Source: a virus. Taken from it: a stretch of 64,000 bases of DNA. The notes beneath the pieces are model-generated. The model saw nothing but the letters and a program-made list of their open reading frames with translations, was not told the origin of the DNA and ran no database searches. Made by a program: the position numbers and the translations under genes. Positions 1-7,201 of the stretch are shown in pieces. Location of the stretch: the IMG/VR virus record IMGVR_UViG_3300035438_000194, positions 49,847-113,846 of that record; one strand, given 5' to 3'. Numbering within the stretch: the stretch's first letter is position 1; each line of letters begins with the position of its first letter.

Positions 1-660
1 GCTATTGCAAGTAAAACAAACTTCTTAACTACTCAGACCGGCCTTCTTGGGGAAGGTAAGATATGGAGACATAACCAAAGAACTGATGCATTTGCAAACT
101 ACTATGGTCAAGACTACCCATTTGAAATTGAGTTTATTAGTAATACAGGACAACAGGTAAACACACTTAAGAGTATTGAGTACCAGTTAGAGTGTTACAC
201 ATACCGCACAGATGGGTTAGATACATACCATGTGCTCGATCACAACTTTGATCATGCTGTAATATCCAACACTGAACAAGTTTCTGGTTTACTTAACTTG
301 AATATTATGCCTAAGAACAATGCACCAGCATTGGTAAACTATCCTGTAGTAAACTTAGGTAGCATTGATATTCTTTATAGTAAAGTAGAACAGAAATATA
401 GATTCAATCAATTCTGGGATATTACTAGAGACCGTGGTGAGTATACTTACCCTAACGTTCAACAACCTATTTGGAATACAGAACTAAATGGTTATATTAG
501 AACACTGAATCCTAACAACTTGAACTATCAGAAACCTGCATTCCAGCATAAGAAGTTTAGACACTACACATCTTATGTACTGTTATACAGAAATGTATCA
601 GGACCTGTGAAAATGTTGTTCAGGTTATCTACTAATAAGAATCTTAACTCACCTAGATAA
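1..660 (+). CDS. C-terminal part of a virion structural protein (5' truncated by window edge)
   Basis: An open frame enters from the left edge in frame 1 and stops with TAA at 658-660, giving about 219 residues of C-terminal sequence. No start is needed inside the window; the GTG at 232 is only internal. The visible part is rich in Asn, Tyr and beta-branched residues, suggesting a beta-structured virion component. It ends in a basic segment (KKFRHYTSY) followed by a hydrophobic strand. Its stop overlaps the ATG of the next gene (TAATG), so it belongs to the same late operon. In crAss-like phages this position, just upstream of the cargo genes, is occupied by tail or stabilisation proteins. 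That is inference from position; I do not recognise the fold. Confidence 0.75.
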   Translation, partial: AIASKTNFLTTQTGLLGEGKIWRHNQRTDAFANYYGQDYPFEIEFISNTGQQVNTLKSIEYQLECYTYRTDGLDTYHVLDHNFDHAVISNTEQVSGLLNLNIMPKNNAPALVNYPVVNLGSIDILYSKVEQKYRFNQFWDITRDRGEYTYPNVQQPIWNTELNGYIRTLNPNNLNYQKPAFQHKKFRHYTSYVLLYRNVSGPVKMLFRLSTNKNLNSPR

Positions 661-1853
661 TGAAAGGTAACGTTACCAAAACAGGATACTGGCCAGATAG
701 TCCAGACAGAAATAATGACTTTAATATCATACCCTCCAATGAAATAACAATGGAGGGTATGGACATGCCTTTAATGGGTGTAAGTAATACAGGTGATAAG
801 AAGCTTATGCTTCCCGGTAAAAATTATAAATTCAAAGGTGAATCAGTTATGGAGACTCCTCTAGACAAAGGTATATTCCTAGGTGCTTACAAACAAGTTG
901 GTGGTCAACTAGTACCACATGATATATCAGTACCTAATCTTAGTAGACAGCAAGGTGGTTCTAATTTTAAAACTAAATTGAATCCTCAAGAGGAACAACA
1001 GTTTAAACAGTTTTACCAAACACTTCCTGGTAACCTAAGAGAGGATGATGCTAGCTATGATACACGTGGTTATTGGGATGCATCAGGAAGACCTTCAGAG
1101 TTTGATTACTCACAGCCTACAGATGAAGATGGTTATTACCATGCGTTTAGTAGACATCCTGAAACCGGTAAGATATTAAAGTCACCAGGACATCCTACAT
1201 TCAAGTATGCTGTAGATAAGACACCTATTGATGGTAACACTTATATACCTACCGTAGGAGTTGACGGTAATGTTTATATGAGAGATCTTAATCAAGATGC
1301 TGAAAGTCTACAAAGACAGAAGGGAGGTCCTGCTAAAAGATTTAATACAAATCTTAGGGGTGCTGAACTTGAAGCATTTAATCAACATGCTCAACAATTT
1401 CCATCATTAACAACAGATACTGGAGATTACGATACACAAGGTTTTTATAAAGAAGTTTATAATAAGAACAATGGTGACATGAATGCAATTACTGCAGCAT
1501 TAACCCCGGGTTCTCCAACAGCGCATGTTGGTAATGATAGGTATAAGAAACCTAATCATCCTACTTTCTCTAAAGAATCAAAGTATCATATACCTGTCTT
1601 AAGACCTGCTGGTGAATGGGGACATAATGAAGAGGGTGATTATGATTACTTCAATGCCTCTAGACGTAATATTAAAAACATGACTAAGTCTGATGGGTCT
1701 CCTTTAGATTATTTTAAAAGAGCGGAAGATTATAATCAAGATGGTACACCCGATGTCAAGTTGTTTTATAAAGGACAACCCGTGTTTAAAGAAGGAGGAT
1801 CAGTAAAGAAGGTTAAGATAAAGTCACTACCTAAGAATTGGAAAACCCAGTAA
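660..1853 (+). CDS. Virion-associated protein with two YD(T)RG-type phage repeats
   Basis: A 397-aa soluble protein with two copies of a phage domain. The first (about residues 103-195) has F-x-T-x-L near its start, then YDTRGYW, then GHPTF. The second (about 228-310) has FNTNL, YDTQGFY and KKPNHPTFSKES. This pattern (short helical lead, YD-x-RG, then NHPTFS) occurs in many tailed-phage virion proteins and has no defined function. Four short double-glycine motifs (QVGGQ, QQGGS, QKGGP, KEGGS) are present. The C-terminus, KVKIKSLPKN, resembles the N-terminus of the 892-aa protein two genes on. The gene overlaps its predecessor by one base. Function is unknown; a virion role is inferred from context. 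Confidence 0.8.
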   Translation: MKGNVTKTGYWPDSPDRNNDFNIIPSNEITMEGMDMPLMGVSNTGDKKLMLPGKNYKFKGESVMETPLDKGIFLGAYKQVGGQLVPHDISVPNLSRQQGGSNFKTKLNPQEEQQFKQFYQTLPGNLREDDASYDTRGYWDASGRPSEFDYSQPTDEDGYYHAFSRHPETGKILKSPGHPTFKYAVDKTPIDGNTYIPTVGVDGNVYMRDLNQDAESLQRQKGGPAKRFNTNLRGAELEAFNQHAQQFPSLTTDTGDYDTQGFYKEVYNKNNGDMNAITAALTPGSPTAHVGNDRYKKPNHPTFSKESKYHIPVLRPAGEWGHNEEGDYDYFNASRRNIKNMTKSDGSPLDYFKRAEDYNQDGTPDVKLFYKGQPVFKEGGSVKKVKIKSLPKNWKTQ

Positions 1854-1875
1854 AAATCAGTATCTTATAAATAAT

Positions 1876-1888
1876 TAGTATATTAGCA
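1876..1888 (+). promoter_or_regulatory. Candidate phage promoter or start-site motif TAGTATATTAGCA
   Basis: In the 39-base gap before the 851-aa gene, the 13-mer TAGTATATTAGCA ends four bases before the ATG. A 12/13 match (TAATATATTAGCA) ends two bases before the ATG of the lysis enzyme gene at 36580, and a weaker 10/13 match precedes the 7202 gene. The core TATATTAG is one base from the Bacteroidota -7 element TAnnTTTG, but no TTG lies at the right distance. It may be a promoter for the phage polymerase, or a translation-initiation element. Confidence 0.4.
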
Positions 1889-1892
1889 AATT

Positions 1893-4448
1893 ATGGATAA
1901 TAACTATCTTTTTTTAGCAATGCAAACCGGAGGTCAGTTATCTCCTGAGCAATTGCAACGTGCCCAACAGATGGGTCAATTACCCCAAATGAATATGGGT
2001 GCAGGTCTTAATGATATTCAGAAAAAGAATATGGCAGAGGCTCAACATTACAATATGTTTAGAAAGGGCGGTGTACCTAAGAGGTATGCTGAAGGTGGAG
2101 AACAAGAAGAGATTGATCAGCAATATATGTCTCCATATACACAATATAATCAGCGTGTATCTGATTTCTTACAGAATCTTAGAGCTACATCAATGAATGC
2201 ATTGCAAGATGAGATGGTTGGTGTTAATGATGAGTATGCTGAAGAAGCTGATCAGATTGAGATGGAACAAGCTCAGTATGGTAGACAAGTATCACAATCT
2301 ACAGTAAACCCTCAGGGTATGGCTGCGGTTAATGCTTGGACTCAAGCTGCTCAAAATACAAAAGATTTAACTAAACCTCTTGCTCAAACAGCAGGACTAA
2401 TGTCTGGTCTTAAAGGATACTTTGGAGATAAAGCGTCTTATGAGGCTAACCCTTATAATGCTGCATGGAATCCTACAAGACTTACTATGACTAATGTAGG
2501 CACCGGTGAGAAGACTGTGACCCGTGCTGGACGTGATGGATTCTTTTCACAACCTGCACCAACAGGTACTCAAGCACCTGCAAATACAAATACTGAAGAA
2601 TGTACCCCAGGTATGAATTGTTTTGAATATGGTGGACAATACTTTCAAATAGGTGGTTCAAACTGGGAACAACAATTGTTTCAAGGTACACCTATGGCTC
2701 CACAACAAGCTCAACCACAACGTGGAACAGGTGACATGTTAAGAGTGCAGCCACAAGGATCTCAGTATAGTGCAGAAGCTATAGCAAATGCAAGAGCTAT
2801 GGGATGGGGTGATGATGTAGCTGGTTATGCTAATTCTGGATGGGGAGTGAATCCGGCAAGTCTACCAAAAACTACTAAAAAGAAATCGGGTACTAAAACT
2901 ACTCCTGCGGCTACTACAACTACAACTGCACCAGCTGCAACTACAGACGCTACTAAAAAAGCTGAAGAGGAAAAGAAAAAAGCTGATGAAGCTAAAAAGG
3001 CTGAAGAAGATAAGAAGGCTAAAGAAGAAGGTAAGACTACAACTACTGAAGAAAAGCCTAAGGAGGAACAAAAGAAAACAGGTGAAGTAGATTACTTAGC
3101 AATGTTAGCAGATCCAACTGGTCAGAATGCTGGGGGAGTGTATAGAACTGATAAGAATGGTAATCCTGTTCCTATGGCTTTCTATGATCCAAACATGCGT
3201 TTGACAGGAATGGATGCTACATATAGAAACAATGCTGCGTCATGGTTTAGAAAGAATAAGAAACCTGGGCAGATGAAGTCTGTATCATTTGACTTTGCAT
3301 CAGGAACACCTTATACAGTTCCTGGTACACAAACTCCTGCTGCAAATACAACAGCACCAACTGTTGCAAATAATGCAACAACTCCACAACCTGGAACTAC
3401 AACAACTCCAGCTAGTAATCAATCAGCACCAGCTGCTCAACCAGTACCTAACCAAACTAGTAGATTTTTCCCACAGGCTCCACAGCCTACAACAACATAT
3501 CCAGGAGGACCATTTCCTGCTGGTAATGTAAGTGATGCTAACTTTATAGATGAGCAATGGAAAGAAGCTGCTGCTAACTGGCGTCCTGGTATGCAATGGA
3601 ATGGTCCGCAAAATATGCTACCGTCATCTATTAGACAGACTCCAAAAGTAGCACCAGGATCAGCAACTCAAAGTATGATTGCTCCTAGTATTACACCAGG
3701 TATGCAGAATGTATTTCCTTACGCTCCTGCAACAGGTCCTGTACAACCTCAAGTTCAACCACAAGCTCCTGCTCCTCTTTCAGGAAGAGAACAAAGACAG
3801 CAAATAAGACAAACTGGTAGAGAGAACAGACGCAACTCAATTGAAGAAGCTAATAGAAGAGCAGCTGAAGAAATTCAAAAAGCTATACAAGGTTATGCTT
3901 ATGGAGGTCAGTACTTTCAAATAGGTGGTGAAGAAGAAGGTATTGGAGTTTTAGCAAATCCTGTAGCACCAGAAACTAATACCAATTTCTTTGAGACTGG
4001 TTTATTACCTAAAGCAGAAGAATCAAACTATATGTCTCCAGCTTTACCAGGTGAAACTGTTATAGAACAAGACAAGATGTTTAGAGCCACTTATGATAAG
4101 AATAAGAAGAGTAATCCATTCTTTGCTCCAGCTATGTTAGCTGGTCTTAATCTAGTAGCAGGTGCTGCTGAAAATATGGATGCTAAAAAGAAAGAAAAAG
4201 AAGCAAGAGGTAAGTTTTCATATGATCAAATCTATACTGCTAACCCTGAGACATCAGGTAGCAGAGGTGACTGGACAGTCAATGAAGGTTACAAGAGACC
4301 TAATGATACGGTAGCAACTCAGTTTACTGGAGCTGGTAGACAAATGCAATGGGGTGGAGCTTATGCTGAAGGTGATGAACTATACTTAGATGAAGATGCA
4401 ATCCAAGCATTCTTAGCAGCAGGTGGTCAGTTAGATTATTTAGATTAA
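1893..4448 (+). CDS. Virion-associated protein with low-complexity linkers and GG motifs
   Basis: An 851-aa protein. The N-terminal part carries MQTGGQ, RKGGV and AEGGE motifs. A T/A-rich stretch followed by a Lys/Glu/Ala-rich highly charged helix occupies roughly residues 325-395, and P/T/Q-rich linkers follow to about residue 620. The phrase YGGQYFQIGG occurs twice, near residues 247 and 670. The C-terminus ends with an acidic segment (DELYLDEDAIQAFLAAGG) of a kind seen at the C-termini of virion proteins of large Bacteroidota phages. The architecture suggests globular patches on flexible tethers, as in capsid cargo or tail accessory proteins. No enzymatic motif was found. The gene starts after a 39-base gap holding a promoter-like motif and is followed three bases later by the next gene. 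Confidence 0.8.
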   Translation: MDNNYLFLAMQTGGQLSPEQLQRAQQMGQLPQMNMGAGLNDIQKKNMAEAQHYNMFRKGGVPKRYAEGGEQEEIDQQYMSPYTQYNQRVSDFLQNLRATSMNALQDEMVGVNDEYAEEADQIEMEQAQYGRQVSQSTVNPQGMAAVNAWTQAAQNTKDLTKPLAQTAGLMSGLKGYFGDKASYEANPYNAAWNPTRLTMTNVGTGEKTVTRAGRDGFFSQPAPTGTQAPANTNTEECTPGMNCFEYGGQYFQIGGSNWEQQLFQGTPMAPQQAQPQRGTGDMLRVQPQGSQYSAEAIANARAMGWGDDVAGYANSGWGVNPASLPKTTKKKSGTKTTPAATTTTTAPAATTDATKKAEEEKKKADEAKKAEEDKKAKEEGKTTTTEEKPKEEQKKTGEVDYLAMLADPTGQNAGGVYRTDKNGNPVPMAFYDPNMRLTGMDATYRNNAASWFRKNKKPGQMKSVSFDFASGTPYTVPGTQTPAANTTAPTVANNATTPQPGTTTTPASNQSAPAAQPVPNQTSRFFPQAPQPTTTYPGGPFPAGNVSDANFIDEQWKEAAANWRPGMQWNGPQNMLPSSIRQTPKVAPGSATQSMIAPSITPGMQNVFPYAPATGPVQPQVQPQAPAPLSGREQRQQIRQTGRENRRNSIEEANRRAAEEIQKAIQGYAYGGQYFQIGGEEEGIGVLANPVAPETNTNFFETGLLPKAEESNYMSPALPGETVIEQDKMFRATYDKNKKSNPFFAPAMLAGLNLVAGAAENMDAKKKEKEARGKFSYDQIYTANPETSGSRGDWTVNEGYKRPNDTVATQFTGAGRQMQWGGAYAEGDELYLDEDAIQAFLAAGGQLDYLD

Positions 4449-4451
4449 GCT

Positions 4452-7130
4452 ATGAGAAAAGTAAAAATTACAGGTTTACCAAAAAATGCCAAAGGCGGTA
4501 CAGCTCCAACAAGTTTGTACAAACAGATAGCGCCTAGCTATATGGCTGACTCTTTATCTACTAAAGAGTTAAAAAAGAAAACTACCTTAGGACCTGTACC
4601 TGAGGGTATGGCTAATCTTGAGGCGGAGAAGGGTGAAACAGCACTTGTTCCAGATGTTGATGGTTTACCAGCTCACTACCAGATTGGTGGTAAGCGTCAC
4701 TCACAAGGTGGTACTCCATTAAACTTACCAGAGAACTCATTTATCTTTAGTGATACATCTTCTATGAAGATTAAAGATCCTAAAGTTCTTGAGGAGTTTG
4801 GTATGCCTAAGAAGAAAGGTGGTTATACTCCAGCTGATGTAGCTAAAAGATATGATATCAATAAGTACCGCGAGATACTTTCTGATACAACTACAGACAA
4901 GATGGCTAAGGAGACAGCTGAGAAGATGATCTCTAACTATAACGTTAAGTTAGCTAAGCTTGCTTTATATCAAGAATCTAAGAAAGGTTTTCCTGATGGT
5001 ATTCCTACAGTAGCATTACCATACTTAGCAATGAATGCTGTTCAACCTCAGGATATATTACCTCTAAAAGAGGCTCAGACTCCCGCAATGCAAGGAGCTG
5101 AAGCTGAAGTTGAAGCTGCAAGTAATCCTACTGAGGCACAATTTGAAGCACAGCAAACTGAACCAATGGCTCGCTATGGTGGTGTTGCTAATAAGATTAA
5201 AGGTAACCCTTTGCTTAAGAAAGTATACGCTAAGTTAGGTGGATCTAAAAACAGATTCAAACCTGAGACTGGTATATATATGACTATGGCTGAAGGGGGT
5301 CCTGTATTTACTGATGGTAATGGTGTACAGTATTCTAAGAATACAAGTGACATTGATATTCCAGCTATGTTTGGATATGGTGGTCAAGCAATGTATCAGA
5401 AAGGTGGTGATGTACCAAACACTCCTGTAGATGCTTCTAAACCAGCTGATAATAAAATACCAGAGGGTAAGATTAAAAAGATTGATGATCCTTCACTAGC
5501 TGTAGGTGATTACTATAAAGATGCTGAAGGTAAAGTTAGAAAGGTAACTAAGATTAAGGCTACTGATAAAGTAGTAAACAAGTCTGTATCTGGTAAAGAG
5601 AACTACAAGCCTAAGTATGGTTCTGTAGAAGAAGATGTAAAGAAAGCTGAAGAGATCATGAAAGGTCTTGAAGCTAAAGGTTACGCTAAGAAAGGTGATA
5701 CAGGATGGATTGTATATAGAGGTGCTGCTAAAGCATTGAACCTACAAGATAAAGACTTCTTAACTGGACTATCTTCTTATAACAAAGGAGAAGACGGTAA
5801 GTCACTTGGTGCCCCAGGATTTAAAATTGCTAAGCAATCCTCATATGAGGACAAGACTATGAAGAAAAGAGTTAGTGATGGCTTCTATGGCTATGCTGAC
5901 CCAAGCATGGTTGAGTTACGTTACTGGCAGGCAAGAAATCCAAATGCTCCTATAGAAGAGTTTGATAAACTTGATGATAAAGCTAAGGTTCAGAACCGTA
6001 AGGAAATGCTTAAGTTTTATAACTACTCAGATGATGAGATTAACAAACTAGGTGATGCTATCAATGACCCTGCTAAGTTATATACCAAAGACTTTGTATC
6101 TAATAAAGAAAAAGGTTTAGTAAAGAGAAACCAACAGAAGTTTGAGACTTCAGGTTATCGTTCTCAATTAGGAGATGACTTTATGTTTGGTCTTGAGCAT
6201 ATGGACAAGTACAATATGGAGATGGCTCCAGAAGGTGATCTTGCTGATGCAGAAGTTACTAAAGAAAAGGATAACAAAGAGATACCAAAAAATGAATCAG
6301 AAGATCCAGCAGCTAAGCCTCAGATGGGTCCTGAGTGGTGGTTACAAGATGTAATCAAAACTGCAGGAGCTGCTGGTGATATGGCTCGTGTGCAAAAACG
6401 TTTACCTTGGGCACCTAAGTTAAACCCTGTATTAATGGATCCTACATTCTATGATCCAACTAGAGAGTTAGCTGCTACACAAGAACAGTATAACATAGGT
6501 ATGCAAGGAGCAACTGCTTATGCACCATCTCAAGCTTTGAATTCTCGTCAGTCTCAAATGGCTGGTCAAGGAGCTAAAGCTGCAGCAGATATACTAGGTA
6601 GATACAACAATATGAATGTAGGTCAAGCTAATCAGTTCTCAGCAACTAAAGCACAAGTCCTAAATCAGGCTAATGCAAGCAATGCTGAGATTACTAAAGG
6701 ATTGTTTGATGCTACTACTATTGCTAATCAGCAGTATGACAACGCTAAGAACCAAGCTCGCCAAGAATTACGTCAGTCTTACATTGATGCAATTACTAAT
6801 AAGGAACAAGCATATGCGTTGAACCAACTGTACCCTAACTATCAGATTGATCCTTCTCAAGGAGGTAGACTTATATTTTCAGGCGGTGATGATCTTACTG
6901 GTCAAACTACTGGAGATAACGCTAGTGTTGCAGCATTTAAGAAACTTAAGGATGATCCAGCTATGCAAGGTATAGATGATAACACATTGCTTCAGTTGGT
7001 TACAGGTAAGGGTTATACTCAACAACCTAAGTCTGAAAGTGACTCATGGTTGGCAGCAATGCAGAATATAGCTCCGGGTGGTGCAGGATTAGGACCTTAC
7101 TACCAACAAGGACCAGAGGATCAAGGATAA
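4452..7130 (+). CDS. crAss-like virion protein with GG-rich N-terminal domain and helical C-terminus
   Basis: An 892-aa protein that begins KVKITGLPKNAKGG. Around residues 77-125 it has a signature found in large phage virion proteins: IGGKRHSQGGTPLN, then FIFSD, then TPADVAKRYD. Further GG motifs (YGGVA, AEGGP, YGGQA, QKGGD) follow. Residues from about 680 to 800 are helical and Gln/Ala/Asn-rich (for example RYNNMNVGQANQ), resembling a tail-hub or ejection-protein bundle. The gene lies between other predicted virion genes and is separated from the next by 71 bases that contain a 12-base palindrome and a promoter-like motif. Virion localisation is inferred; the biochemical role is unknown. 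Confidence 0.8.
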   Translation: MRKVKITGLPKNAKGGTAPTSLYKQIAPSYMADSLSTKELKKKTTLGPVPEGMANLEAEKGETALVPDVDGLPAHYQIGGKRHSQGGTPLNLPENSFIFSDTSSMKIKDPKVLEEFGMPKKKGGYTPADVAKRYDINKYREILSDTTTDKMAKETAEKMISNYNVKLAKLALYQESKKGFPDGIPTVALPYLAMNAVQPQDILPLKEAQTPAMQGAEAEVEAASNPTEAQFEAQQTEPMARYGGVANKIKGNPLLKKVYAKLGGSKNRFKPETGIYMTMAEGGPVFTDGNGVQYSKNTSDIDIPAMFGYGGQAMYQKGGDVPNTPVDASKPADNKIPEGKIKKIDDPSLAVGDYYKDAEGKVRKVTKIKATDKVVNKSVSGKENYKPKYGSVEEDVKKAEEIMKGLEAKGYAKKGDTGWIVYRGAAKALNLQDKDFLTGLSSYNKGEDGKSLGAPGFKIAKQSSYEDKTMKKRVSDGFYGYADPSMVELRYWQARNPNAPIEEFDKLDDKAKVQNRKEMLKFYNYSDDEINKLGDAINDPAKLYTKDFVSNKEKGLVKRNQQKFETSGYRSQLGDDFMFGLEHMDKYNMEMAPEGDLADAEVTKEKDNKEIPKNESEDPAAKPQMGPEWWLQDVIKTAGAAGDMARVQKRLPWAPKLNPVLMDPTFYDPTRELAATQEQYNIGMQGATAYAPSQALNSRQSQMAGQGAKAAADILGRYNNMNVGQANQFSATKAQVLNQANASNAEITKGLFDATTIANQQYDNAKNQARQELRQSYIDAITNKEQAYALNQLYPNYQIDPSQGGRLIFSGGDDLTGQTTGDNASVAAFKKLKDDPAMQGIDDNTLLQLVTGKGYTQQPKSESDSWLAAMQNIAPGGAGLGPYYQQGPEDQG

Positions 7131-7179
7131 CTCTTAAAAGTTTAAACTTAAATCATTTAATAAACTTCTAAGATTTTAT

Positions 7180-7192
7180 TTGTATATTTACA
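7180..7192 (+). promoter_or_regulatory. Weaker copy of the TATATT..CA start-site motif
   Basis: TTGTATATTTACA in the 71-base gap before the 943-aa gene matches the motif upstream of 1893 at 10 of 13 positions. It contains TATATTTA, one base from the Bacteroidota -7 consensus. It ends nine bases before the ATG at 7202. No spaced TTG is visible. Function is inferred only from recurrence and position. Confidence 0.3.
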
Positions 7193-7201
7193 ATATAAAC
7201 T

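Noticed and set aside
2935-3070. Lys/Glu/Ala repeats of the 851-aa protein as a histone-like or toxin domain
   Set aside because: Simple low-complexity charged helix, common as a spacer in virion proteins.
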